From Primula veris (lineage: Eukaryota; Streptophyta; Magnoliopsida; Ericales; Primulaceae), in assembly GCA_963682055.1 (NCBI GenBank), contig OY821744.1, positions 1,369,001 through 1,433,000 of the forward strand: a DNA stretch of 64,000 bases, in the 5' to 3' direction. The translations under genes were made by a program, and so were the position numbers. Under the pieces are notes generated by a model that searched no databases, had not been told where the DNA came from, and saw only the letters and a program-made list of their open reading frames with translations. Below, one piece after another: positions 44,406 through 55,325 of the stretch (positions within the stretch are counted from its first letter, which is position 1; every line of letters starts with the position of its first letter).

Positions 44406-44855
44406 ATGGACTACCACTGCCATTGTAGGAAAACCACAAAACTAAACACATCATGGACTGCGGAAAACCCAGGTCGCAGGTTTAGAAATTGTAAAACCAA
44501 CTCTTGTTCATTTTTCTTATGGGTTGATCCCCCTATTTGTGATCGTGCCACAAAAATAATACCAGGTTTATTGAAAGGAAAAAACACCTTGGAAGCTGAC
44601 ATGAAAGAAATGCAAAGAGAGAATTCAAAAATGAAGAAACAAATTAATGAATTGCAGAATGAAAAAGCTTGTCTAATGCAGCTGATTGAAGAATATGAAG
44701 GTGCGAAGAAAAAAGATATGGTGAAAAACATGAAGCAAGTGAAGAAGAAAAAGGGAAAAAATAGTAATAGTTGTATACTTGCTGTTTTTGTGATTTTAAT
44801 TATTGTCCTGTCAATGGTGTACCTGTTTGAGGAAGAAAAAGAATGTTTAATGTAA
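44406..44855 (+). CDS. GRF zinc-finger, coiled-coil, membrane-anchored protein carried by the MULE
   Basis: 149 codons, complete. Residues 5-41 form a GRF-type zinc finger: C5-x-C7, then TSWTAENPGRRFRNC (Cys29), C34 and FFLWVD. This matches the plant 'At4g04775-like' proteins and the GRF domain found in some DNA-processing enzymes, where it binds DNA. Residues 58-112 are a charged, Leu- and Lys-rich coiled coil. Residues 122-141 (SCILAVFVILIIVLSMVYLF) are a membrane-spanning tail anchor, followed by EEEKECLM. The gene lies inside the MULE, convergent with the transposase, in the place mudrB has in MuDR. It may be an accessory transposition protein or a captured host gene. No relation to MURB is visible. 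Confidence 0.82.
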   Translation: MDYHCHCRKTTKLNTSWTAENPGRRFRNCKTNSCSFFLWVDPPICDRATKIIPGLLKGKNTLEADMKEMQRENSKMKKQINELQNEKACLMQLIEEYEGAKKKDMVKNMKQVKKKKGKNSNSCILAVFVILIIVLSMVYLFEEEKECLM

Positions 44856-45676
44856 TGGTTTCATGTAATGCTATGTGTATGAATGAATGAAGGGTTAATT
44901 CATGTAATGGTATGAGTATGAATGAATGTGTTGTTTTATGATATCACAAGTACCCAAATCTCAGTCAAAAAATGAACTATTCCGAGTTCACAAAAGCCCC
45001 ATTCTGAGATGGCTATAAGTGGACAATAATAAGTCTAAAAATTGGTCAATTCTGAGATCATAAATACCCAAATCTCATCATAAAATGGACAATTCAGAGA
45101 TGTTTTCATAAGAGCTCATAAATACCTAAATCTCATCTCATTCTGAGTTCATAAGAGCTCTTTTCTGAGATCAAAAAAGACTGTGTTCTGAGCTGTTTTC
45201 ATAACATCTGAGGATAAAATTACAGAACAAAACTATAACATCTCTCAGTACAAAAACATCATTGAGATGTCAACATTTGTAAGATCACAATGGTCATCTC
45301 TCAGTACAAAAACATCATTGAGATACCAACATTTCTAATATCACAATGGTCATCTCTCAGTACAAAAACATCATTGAGATACCAACATTTACTATACAAA
45401 CTACTCAATAAAAACAGTAAATCAAATTACTATAGAAACAAAATAACACCATTAAATTGCCAAAATAGATACTTCATTCATAGGCCAGTAACAGACACCA
45501 AAGTGTTACTATTCATACAGTAGCAAAGCCATTATAGGCCACCAAAATAAAAACAAAAGCAATAAGTACATTACAGGTCATTCAATTCATTAGCAGGTCT
45601 TCTCAAACCAACAAAAGAAAGTTAAAAGTACTTTGAAGTCTAATAAATAAAATATTTCTTACATAAATGTAGCTTA
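44856..45676. repeat. Intergenic region of the MULE with a 55-60-bp triplicate repeat
   Basis: Three direct copies of a unit beginning CATCTCTCAGTACAAAAACA and continuing CATTGAGAT...CAACATTT...ATCACAATGGT lie at about 45237-45390. Before them are degenerate CTGAGTTCATAAGAGCTC/CCCAAATCTCA motifs (44945-45190). This stretch separates the 3' ends of the two convergent genes, as in the repetitive spacer of MuDR. Confidence 0.6.
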
Positions 45677-48600
45677 CTACAAATTAGGGCCAGATTGACT
45701 CTGTTTTGCTTTCCATTGTTTCTTAAGCTCCAACTCAAGTTTAAGAGCAGCAGGTGTGAGATACATCTTGCCATCCTTATAAATATGTCCCTTTGTTGAC
45801 TTTCCACCACCTTTTGTTTTGTTTAAGATGCCAGCATGAAGTGTGTCACTGCCACTCTCACCATACTTGGTTAAATCCTCAAAATCCACAACAACAGGCC
45901 CTTTTTTTGGTGAATTTAATATTCTCATGCTTCTTCTCATCTTTAAACAATCAATAAAAATAGCAGTTAGAATATATTAGCACAAAAGCTACTAATAAAA
46001 AGCAATAATGGTTTTAATAAAATAAGAGAATTTACTGGTATTTGAGCTCTCTTTTTTCCAGTAAAGACTCCCAAAGGTTGACTGGACACTACTCTTGATG
46101 TTTGACCCACTTCATCCTGTTTTTCAGCTATATCATTTGCACTAAGGACCACATTATCACAGAAATCACCACTCTTATTCTCTCTCACAGTAGCAGGGCC
46201 TTTTTTTGGTGAATTTATTATTCTCATACTTCTTCTCACCTTTATACAGTCAATAAAAATAGTAATTAGAATATATTTTACAGTACCTAAGAGTAATAAA
46301 ATAGCAATTAGACCAAAAACCACTAATAAAAAAAGTAAATGTTTTATGAAATTAAGAGAACTTACTGTCATTTTAGCTCTCTTTTTTCCAGTAAAAGCTC
46401 CCAAAGGTTGACTGGATACTACTCTTGATGTTTGATCCACTTCATCCTGTTTTTCAGCTATATCATTTGCACTAAGAACCACATTATCACATAAATTATC
46501 ACTCTCATTTTCCCTTTCATTACTCACACCATTTCCACCATATCCCACACCATCATTTTCCATCATATCTTCCACCACATTAGTTTCAACACCATCATTT
46601 TCTACCATATTTTCCACCACAGTTTCAACACCATCATCATCTTCCTCATCCATACCAAAATCATCATTGTCACTGTTACTTTCATCAACTAAATGTGGAA
46701 TTGCTTTTGGTTTTCTCTGCCTTGTTCCTCTCCCCTGGCTTTTTTCTTTTGGAGGTTTACCACATGTTCTGGAGTTATGACCAGCTTTTTTACACAGTGT
46801 GCATGTAATTATAGTACCAACCCTACCTATCTTATGAGAGGGTGTCCTAGGCTCATCTGCAGCTCTTTTTCTATTCTTTCTTGGTCTACCAGGTTGTGTA
46901 GTAACCACTGGTGGTAAAATTACTGGTTTGTTGGTTTTGGGCCATAAATCAATTCCATTAATTGGTACCAAAGTGTTACTATAGGTTTTGAGGTAAGTTT
47001 CTCTTGTATAACAACTATGTATATAATCCTCTGGTTTGAGACCTTCACAATTCATGGCACAAATACTATGAACACATGGTATCCCAGTTAACTGCCATAC
47101 ATTACAAGCACAAGTTTTCCTAGCAAGGTCTACTTGATAGCAAGAATGACCACTATCAACCTCATAAATGAGATTACCATTCGAATAAGGTATATAATTA
47201 TGTGATCTAAGTTTAAAACCTTCAAGCTTTTCCTGAATTTTAGGACATATGTGAAGTGCATTTTTCTTTTCCATAGCAGTTTTTTTTCTCATAACTAAAT
47301 CCATGAGATACTTCCTCATATCCTCAAGCATACTCAAAATAGGTTTTCCCCTAGCTTCTTTTATGCAAGCATTAAAGGATTCACACAAGTTGTTTAATAG
47401 AATATCTGATTTTGGTTGAAAACAGAAATGAGACCTAGACCAGTTCTTACCTGGTTTGGATGACAACCAAAGATAAGCTGGTTCATTAAGGTTTTTCATC
47501 TCTTCTAGGGCTTTGGTAAAGTATTCCTTAGTGCTAGCTCTAGCACATTTCCAAAGTAGATTCTTTAATGCCAACCCTTTGTGGTCCTTTTTGAAGTTAT
47601 TGTAGAGATGTCTTACACAAAACCTGTGCTCCATACCAGGTAGCACTTCCTCCATGGCAGCAATAAGACCCTACAGAATAAAATTAAAGAATAATGACAA
47701 GTTATTGTTGCAAAATAAATAAATGATAAATTAATAAATGAAAATTTTAATTACAAGCCTAACCTTTTGTTTATCAGAAATGAAGGTATAGTCAGCTGCA
47801 GACTAAATGTTTAGGTCCTTAGAGAGCAACCTCAAGAACCACCTCCAAGTAGATTGTTTTTCTTTCCCAACAACTGCATAAGCAAAAGGATACATGCAGT
47901 TGTTGGGGTCTATTGCCACTGCAGTCAACATTATACCCTTGTGTGGCCCACTTAGATGACACCCATCAACACCAATAACTGGTCTACAACCTTCTAAAAA
48001 CCCTCTTTTCAAGGCCCCCCAACAGATATAAATCCCTCTGAACACATATGGAGCATCTAAACTTGGTCTATTCTTGGTTTTCACCAAAAAAGTACTACCT
48101 GGGTTAGTTCTTTTTAACTCAGCAATATAGTCCCAAAGTAGTTTGTATTGGTTAGCAGAAGTGCCCTCAATTTGAATTTTTGCAAGTTCAAAAGCCCTAT
48201 ATGCTTTGGCAATAGTTACCTTACACTTTGTTTTTCTTGCCACAAACCTTTGAAATGCTTTTGCATCCCACTTAGGATTCTCTCTAATATCCACTTCAAA
48301 TTTTTCAGCAATGTATTTTGGTGTAAGATTTGAATTCAGCAGTGTGCTAGAACATGTGTGTCTGTCCACAAAAGTTCTTATCTGTACTGTCTCTTCCCAT
48401 CTCATTCTTGCACCATATATCAACCAAGGACATGGGTTATCAGTACTTCCATTTCTACAAATACCATACATTTTTAACTTGCAGTTCACATTCAAATAAA
48501 CATCCTTTTTTCTTTGAATTGCATATTCCCTTACAGCTTTTCTAAACAGAGCAGCACTAGGAAATTTCATTCCAAGTTTAAACTCTATAGGTTTATCTAA

Positions 48601-49628
48601 GTCTGCTTCACCAAACACTGAATAACTAACTTTAACTCTACTTTCATCCTCATCAGACCCTACATCACTATCAAATTCTGACTGTGACACATAACCCTGA
48701 TCCATGTCCTCATCATTACCCACATTATTGTATGCAGCTGCAACTTTAGATTTCATAGTGACACTAGCTTTGTCTTTACATCTAGCCTTACTAGTACCAG
48801 AACCACTAGCTTTGCCACTGCTGTGGTCCACAGTAATGTCAGTGTCAACTAAAGTATCATCTTCCCCACCAATATCATCATCAGTACCAAAATTATTTTC
48901 TAAATCAGAACCAACATCATTTTCAACTTCAAATTCATCACCACTACTGTCTAAGTCTGAATCTATTTCATTGTTATCACACTCAGCATATACTTCCACA
49001 ACTCTAGTAGCGCTATCAACATAGTTAACAATATGATAAGCATCCCTATCAAATCTAATCTGAAATTCAGTTTCCTCAAATGAAGTTCCCACTTTTTTAC
49101 AGTACAACTTGTTAACATTTAACCAGCCTAATTTGTAAGCCATTCCTACAAGTGCTAGATAATTGATTTCTTTTTCATCACAAAAATCAAAGTAATCAAC
49201 TCTACCATTCAAATATTGTGTTCTGTTACCTCGAGACATTATACCATCATGATGATAGGCTACGGTGAACATGAAATTGTTATCTGCAATTTAAAAAGTA
49301 TACATAATTAAACCCCTACTACTCAAATTAACCACCACTAATTAACAATATTTAACCATAATCCCTAAGTACGTAAACTGAATAACTCATCTAAATAAAT
49401 TGATAAAAAACCCTAATTATAAAATTAATTAATATACAATTAAAAATCTCTAATAATTAAAAACTCGAATAATGTAAACTGAATAATCCAAAAAAAAAAA
49501 ATTATAACAAAAACCCTAATTATAAAATGAAGAAATATATAATTAAAAAACCACTAATTATAGATAGATAAAGAAATTGACTTACCGTATTTTGGAGGCT
49601 CTGTCCCATCACGAAGCATCCAACTCAT
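45677..49628 (-). CDS. mudrA-like: mudrA-like MULE transposase, five exons, one internal stop codon
   Basis: Exons in reading order: 49586-49628, 47764-49283, 46366-47670, 46036-46239, 45677-45940, all GT-AG and in phase. Exon 1 (MSWMLRDGTEPPKY) and early exon 2 form a PB1-like N-terminus. An acidic linker follows, then the MuDR N-terminal domain (PIEFKLGMKFPSAALFRKAV to HTCSSTLLNSN) and the MULE transposase core. First catalytic Asp is in GVDGCHLSG, second in TFISDKQKG, and the Glu in NNLCESFNA. A SWIM zinc finger (47068-47112) and a CCHC knuckle CTLCKKAGHNSRTC (about 46762-46803) follow. TAG at 47803-47805 interrupts the frame between the two Asp; 13 in-frame codons later the 93-bp intron 47671-47763 begins. 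Exons 3 end/4/5 derive from a local duplication. Without readthrough or trans supply the transposase is truncated. Confidence 0.9.
46010..46530. repeat. Tandem duplication within the mudrA 3' exons
   Basis: About 340 bp at 45890-46200 recur at 46190-46530. Both contain CTCTTTTTTCCAGTAAA, TTCAGCTATATCATTTGCAC and, next to the intron, GGCCTTTTTTTGGTGAATTT. The duplication added one exon with its intron, so the protein has the segment VLSANDIAEKQDEV...GKKRA twice and the motif RRSMRI.NSPKKGP twice. Confidence 0.8.
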
Positions 49629-49791
49629 GTTTAAAAATTATTTATTTCAGTAATTGTTGCTTAATTTGGACGTTTTTTTTAGAGAATTATACGTATAGAC
49701 AGAGTTATACGTATAGAGAGAGAATGTTTTGGTTTCATAGACACCTGTTCGTTCCTTTGCTGCCGTGTAATATTGATAAGCCCACGTATGT

Positions 49792-49949
49792 AAAATTTTG
49801 CCAACTGTGTGTTTAATTGATGACATGTCACCAATAGTATGCTTATTGATCGATTTATGTTAATTTAGTATGTAAATTGTTAAAAAAAATAGTTGAGTAT
49901 GCAAATTGTTAAACAGCGATAGTTTGGTACAGAAAACATGAATTAACCC
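49792..49949 (-). repeat. Right TIR of the MULE
   Basis: Perfect inverted copy of 44106-44263. Just inside it (49686-49722) a palindrome-containing direct repeat TTATACGTATAGA occurs twice, upstream of the transposase ATG at 49628, and could belong to its promoter. Confidence 0.95.
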
Positions 49950-50318
49950 AATCTTTTTTAACAAAATACCGACGTTGGAAATTGGACTAGCATTTAATTT
50001 ATTTTTCGGGCTACGAATCCTCGAATGTACTGTATCTTGATAAACTTACAAGGTAGATACCCCTCATTTAGAATTTCATAAAAAATAACAATAGGCCGCA
50101 CAACAACAAAAAACGTGCAAATAACTACGAGAATTGTGATGCATTTTTTTGTTACGAGCCTATTAGCTCCGAGTTTTGTGACGGGTTTGTGACAGTATAG
50201 TCAATTTGTGATAGGATATTTAATTTGTGACTGATTTTAACTCTCACAGAATCATTATTTTTTTGTAATGTGATGTTCACATGTTGGTATATACTAGTAG
50301 AGTATCTCTCTAAAATCT

Positions 50319-50600
50319 GTAAAATTATTTTTCGATCTTTTTTTTAAATCAACGTTCAATTTTATTTTTTAAATGTTTGTTCAAAAAAATCTATAAAATT
50401 TAACATTTTTATATATATTTTTGGTATTTATTAGTATTATTAACTTATAATTAAATTATCAAACAAACAATTAAACATAAAAAATATATATATAAAATAT
50501 AAAATTTTGCAGTTTTTTTTTTGACAAACACTTAATAAATAAAATCGAACGTTGATTTAGAAGAAAAAATCAAAAAATAATTATGAATAAATTTAAAAAA
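50319..50600. mobile_element. Fold-back (hairpin) element
   Basis: The left arm has TTTTCGATCTTTTTTTT, AAATCAACGTTC and ATTTTATT, then TGTTTGTC/TCAAAAAAA. The right arm is its inverse: GAACGTTGATTT and AGAAGAAAAAATCAAAAAAT. Arms of about 100-130 bp are separated by a short AT-rich centre, so transcripts could form a long hairpin. No coding capacity; family not recognised. Confidence 0.6.
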
Positions 50601-51104
50601 CCGATAACCTAACAAAAAAACTGACCAAAGGAACTCGAGGAAATTTGAATTAAGCCTCTCTAAGACATAATGTTAGATGGTACCTTTCTCACTTATGATA
50701 AGGAGTTATTCATGACACAATATTATTTTCCCAAGTCAGTTTTTGCTTTTTTCAAGAGTTGGGAATTCTAATGGACCTTAAGATTATGAGAGTAGTTACA
50801 TAACGTCTAATTACGATATAGAGAAAATTAAGGATTGGTCCACGAAAACAAAAGTATTTAAAGATTGGTCCGGCTATAAAATTCATTTAAGAATTGGTCC
50901 ATTATTTATGAAACTAATTAAGGATCGGTCCACTATATATACTATACATATTCTGTTTTTTTAAACAGTGTATCTCTCTCTCTATACCGTCTCTCTCCGT
51001 CTCTCTCTCTAAACCAACCCACCCTAAATACAGAATAATATATAGAGATACAGAAAAGAAGAAACCCATCTCTTTCTCTCTCTTTCTCTCTCTAAAACAG
51101 AGAA

Positions 51105-51469
51105 ATGGACCCTCTCTCCTCTCTTTCCTCCGATCCCTCCTCCCTCTCTCTCTTTCTTCCCCCTCCTCGTTTTTTCCCCAATCTCACTCCTCTGTTCAAT
51201 CCGTCTCCAAATTCTACACCGATCTGTTTACGTACGTGTCTATCAATGCTGATGTGGCGTCCGAGGCTGCAGAGATTGTAGGGGATATTGTAGTGAATGC
51301 CATCGAGGATGAGTCTTCTAGGGTTGATGGGACGGTTTTGAGGGTGTTTTTACGAGCGTTGTCGAAGAGCAGGTTTGTGCCTGTTAATCCTGAATACTCA
51401 GATAGGTTTGTTGGTAGTCTTCTCGAGAACTATGTTCGTCACGTCATCAATGTTACAGGTTCTGATTGA
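51105..51469 (+). pseudogene. Captured gene fragment inside the long-TIR element
   Basis: The base composition is GC-richer than everything around it, with coding character. An ATG at 51105 opens MDPLSSLSSDPSSLSLFLPP, but this frame ends soon. The likely original frame, from about 51180, reads QSHSSVQSVSKFYTDLF, TYVSINADVASEAAEIVGDI, VVNAIEDESSRVDGTV, LRVFLRALSKSRFVPV, NPEYSDRFVGSLLENYV to a stop at 51467-51469. The two frames differ, so an indel separates them. It looks like the N-terminal, helical part of a larger conserved plant protein; I do not recognise which one. Confidence 0.6.
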
Positions 51470-51639
51470 GATGATAATGCTCGACTCTTTTTTTATGAAT
51501 TAAACAAATTAGTTATTATTATTACGAAGGACTGTGTAAAATGTACGTTTGCCATGTCATCGTTGTTCAGACTGTTTTATTCACTTCATTTTGCAAAATC
51601 CTTATTCACTACATTTTTGATGGTTGAACTTTTATTCAC

Positions 51640-51960
51640 TACATTTTGCAGTATGTTAGTGTTTTATTTTTGAGACTGTTTATTTTTCAGACTGTTTTTA
51701 TTTTTCAGACTGTTTTTATTTTTCAGACTGTTTTTTAATTAATTTATTTTTCAGACTGTTTTTTAATTTATTTATTTTTCAGACTGTTTATTTTTCAGAC
51801 TGTTTTTTAATTTATTTATTTTTCAGACCGTTTTAACAGACTGTTTTCAGACTGTTTTTTTACGTTTTCAGACTGTTTTTTTTTTTTTTTTACGTTTTTG
51901 GATTTTTTTTTTCAGATTTTTTTTTTTTACGTTTTCAGACTGTTTTTTTTTTACGTTTCT
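51640..51960. repeat. CAGACTGTTTTT minisatellite
   Basis: About 14 irregular copies of a unit of 17-35 bp with the core TTTTTCAGACTGTTTTT, grading into poly-T with TTTACGTTTT interruptions up to 51990. The 62-codon Phe-rich frame at 51995 comes from the poly-T tract. Confidence 0.8.
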
Positions 51961-52239
51961 GAATTTTTGTTGATTTCAGATTTTTGTTGATTTTTTGGGA
52001 TTTTTTTTGATTTTTTTAAAAAAATTCGTGTTTTTTCGGGGTTTTGCCTTTTTTTTTTTTTTTTTTTTGATTTTTTCATATTTTTTTTATTTTTTTATTT
52101 TTGTATTTTTATTTTCTGGAATTTTTTCTGATTTTTTACATTTTTATTGGTTAGTTAGGGGAAATGGACCAATACTTAATTAGTTTCAGTTTCATGGACC
52201 AATCCTTAAATACTTTTGTTTTCATAGACCAATCCAAAA

Positions 52240-53104
52240 TTTACCCCGATAAATTACATAAATGTATAAAATTATATATCTGTCGTTACATTAAAATTAA
52301 GACTATTTAAAATACATGTCAAATTATACTTAGTATTTATACATATAAAAAAAGTTTTAGATAACTTTACATATTTTTTCAAATCTTTTAGATTTATGTG
52401 TTTGACTTGTTACATAGATACATGTATTTGTCATTAGTTAAATTAGGTATACATATACTTTTTATTATGCAAAACATTTATTTAAATATTTTTTTATATA
52501 TCAAACTTTACTTAGAAATAACCTGATTATATAAATATTTTCTCTCGTTACCAAGATTATTTATCTAAAGAGGTTCTACTTATAATTTTTGAAACAAAAT
52601 ATCAACATCGCCTCTGTCTAAAGCAAAACCTAAAAGGAAAATTTGTTATGATAAATTGTTTGTTCAACTCTAAATAGAACAAGTGATCAAATTAAGATAA
52701 GAAAAGCTGCTACAATATCAAACGATTGACAATCCTTGTTAAAAAACTAATGAAGCAACATAAGAAATCCTGAATAATAAAAAGCCGGTCGAGTCAAATT
52801 TGCAAGAACAAAGAACGATAAAAACAAGTACTTATCGCTAATGCCTTCTGGTTAATCAATTAAAAAGAAAACGGGATGCGCTGAAGGAAGATAACTGCTC
52901 TTCAGTGAGAGGTTATGCCAACTAAAAATAGGTCATTCGAGCTAGTATCGAAACTTCTTAATATCGTATATAGAAGGATATATATATATATATATATAGG
53001 TCGCTTCAAGCATTTCCGGGGAATGATTCGATGAAGCAAAAAAAATAATGGGAATTAGGGTCAGCTAAGCCAATGTCTCTTGCCACAAAAGAGAGATATC
53101 TGCA
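52240..53104. other. AT-rich intergenic stretch
   Basis: No supported gene. A short (TA)n run lies at 52980-52997. The duplicated F-box block B starts at about 53105. Confidence 0.5.
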
Positions 53105-54905
53105 GTTGTAGCATCGGTCATTGGTGAACCACTTCGACGATCCACCTGTTCATACATTTGTCACACTAAAACTCGATGAGTGTATATAATGACTCAAGAT
53201 TAATTAATCACACTAAAATTTGAAATTCAGCAAAGCATCTTTAGTTCACACGAGCAGGAGTGGGCGCGGCTCAGGTGGATTCCGGTCGCCACCAACCAGA
53301 CCAAAATTATTACAAGTCAAATTTTTTAAAATTAAACATTTTATAAACCTTATTTTAATTTATATTCGGGTTATATTTCATTACGGGTCGAGTTAGACTC
53401 GTAAAGAGGCTGGTTACTCCACCCGAACTCAACAAAAGATCTTAATTAATGAGATTCAGGTTAAGTTTTTTTACGGCGTTCAACCCAACTTAGCCAAGTT
53501 TGTATTGGGTCGGGTCACGGGCTAGGTCAGGTTTTTACCACCCTTAGGCCCTCACATTACTAAGATCAATTAATCTAAATGTCCTAAATAGTTCTGGATG
53601 TTAACTAATCAGACAAAAACTAAATACGTGCTGTGAATGAGGAAAAGTTTAGAAAATCCCTTTTAAGACAAAAATTACAACTAAGAAAATTTTCAACAAA
53701 AAGTAGACAAAAATTAAATACTTGATTTGACTGAGAAAAAAGTTTAGGAATATCTTTTTAATGTTTGATTCATTGAATCAATTAATTAATACAATTGACT
53801 AATCTTTCAGCATAAATACTACTAATAGTTTTCGTTTCCATTTCAGAGAAAAAATTCAAAGTTGAGCATTGGAAGAAAAACAACAGGCTGCATTTTCAGG
53901 TAATCATCTCAAATTTACTCAGATATATATTTATATGTATATGATACTTGTGCACTTTGTTCAGTAGCAAAATGCATGCCAGCATAAAACCAAAATATTG
54001 TTTATAGATTTATTTTTTATTTTGTCTGGACAATTTCTCTGTAGATTTTGATAGGGTAATAATTGGATTTGGACCAAGTGTTAGCATTTATTTAACCAAC
54101 AAGTTAATAAAATTCCTACTTGTGTTTTCTGGGCACTTCTGTATCTTTTAATAAATCCCCTTATTTAGGAATTCAATCTTTAAAAGCGAAAATGTAGATA
54201 AAGCGTTTTTGCAGGAACTTCGCTAAGTGTAAAGCTTTATCGGCATAAAAAGCGGGAAAGAGGGATTTTTCTGCTTTCTTAAGCTTTGATCGAGCTTTAT
54301 ATATATCAAGCTTTCGATCATTTTTTTTTATTTGAAGAAAGTTTTTAAATATCATAAAGAAGAAGTGAACACAGACTAAATTCTACAAATATAGTTATTA
54401 AGAAGTGTACACAGGCTTAATAACTATATTTGTTTTACTCATTCAGGTTTTATTAGTACTGGTTTCTGGAACCTTACTTGAGTTTCTCTATTTCGAATAT
54501 ATATAAATATACTTTCCTTTCCCCTTGTAATTAGGATATATATAAATATATATAAATATACTTTCTCTATTAATTTAGGATACAGGCAAAACAAGAAATA
54601 TAGGTAATTAAATGACCGAAACATTTCTTTTTGCATTTAGGTAATTTAAAACTTGAACTCGATGGCGGAGTCAACATTAACATACTTCAATTAATATGTA
54701 AAAATGTTATTTTGCGGCTCGTGAAACAAATTATTTAAGAAAATATAAGAGTTTTCCTAAATTCTGCAGTCGCGGTGGCAACACTTGGTCCATTAGTAGC
54801 TCTGCATATAAGTCTTGAAGTTCTTTCTGTAGTCGGTATTGCTTTATTAGTCTCACTGAATAATCTTATTAAGTTAAATATCAGTATCCTAAATATTCTT
54901 CATTC
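53105..54905 (+). repeat. Duplicated block B: upstream region and 5'-UTR intron of the truncated F-box copy
   Basis: Collinear with 36426-38206 from GTTGTAGCATCGGTCA onward. Inferred splice sites are conserved: CATTTTCAG|GTAATC at 53898 and TTCATTCAG|GCTC near 54908. Small indels include extra ATATATAAATATA sequence near 54500-54560. Confidence 0.75.
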
Positions 54906-54926
54906 AGGCTCTTGCATTTGAATGAA

Positions 54927-55325
54927 ATGGCTAAAAAAAAGCGATTAAAGTTAGGGGAAGAGGTAATGCGCAATGAAGATTTACTTTCGGAAGTGCTTTT
55001 GCGTTTGCCAGCAAAACCTCTTATTAGATTCAAATGTGTATCTAAACATTGGCTCTCTCTCATCTGCGACCCCAAGTTTCGCTCGAAACAGACCATGATA
55101 ACCCCAACATCATTACCTTCGGGTGTATACTTCAACGACAAGTATAGCTATGATCTTAAATCTGTATCTCTTAACCAAGCTAACCAAAAGAATATCCCCT
55201 CACTTACATTCATCAAAAGGCACAAAAGCATTTGGGGTCACCCAAAGATCCTGCATGCTAGTAATGGTTTATTGTTGGGCTCTTATGATTCATCACGTCC
55301 TTATTTTGTAGCTAAGCATCTTTAG
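54927..55325 (+). pseudogene. Truncated F-box gene (subfamily 2)
   Basis: ATG at 54927 begins MAKKKRLKLGEEVMRNEDLL; the F-box is intact and very close to the gene at 38226. The frame ends after 132 residues: after PYFV the sequence jumps at about 55315 into the start of another copy of the upstream block (GCTAAGCATCTTTAGTTCAC) and stops at AKHL. About two thirds of the protein, the F-box-associated domain, is missing. A base change also created an out-of-frame ATG five bases before the start (54922). An F-box-only product could in principle still bind SKP1, but there is no sign that it is used. Confidence 0.9.

Larger units (their letters stand above)
44106..49949. mobile_element. Mutator-like element (MULE), 5844 bp, perfect TIRs and target duplication
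   Basis: Terminal inverted repeats of 158 bp (44106-44263 and 49792-49949) start GGGTTAATTCATGTTTTCTG and appear identical along their length when compared base by base. A perfect 9-bp target duplication AATCTTTTT flanks it (44097-44105 and 49950-49958). Two genes point towards each other: a GRF zinc-finger gene on the plus strand near the left TIR and a mudrA-like transposase on the minus strand starting near the right TIR. This is the layout of maize MuDR (mudrA and mudrB convergent, promoters in the TIRs). Identical TIRs imply a recent insertion. It landed about 200 bp after the stop of the YidD-like gene. Confidence 0.96.
50822..52235. mobile_element. Long-TIR element carrying a gene fragment
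   Basis: The left end (50832-50935) reads GGATTGGTCCACGAAAACAA, AAGTATTTAAAGATTGGTCC and AAACTAATTAAGGATCGGTC. The right end (52155-52235), from the minus strand, reads GGATTGGTCTATGAAAACAA, AAGTATTTAAGGATTGGTCC and AAACTAATTAAGTATTGGTC. These are inverted repeats of roughly 80-100 bp. Between them are a CT-rich leader, a gene-like segment (51105-51469) and a CAGACTGTTTTT minisatellite. No target duplication could be fixed. The arrangement resembles Pack-type elements that pick up host exons. Confidence 0.6.

Noticed and set aside
48704..49024. 106-codon Ser/Leu-rich plus-strand frame
   Set aside because: Antisense shadow of the acidic linker of the MULE transposase.
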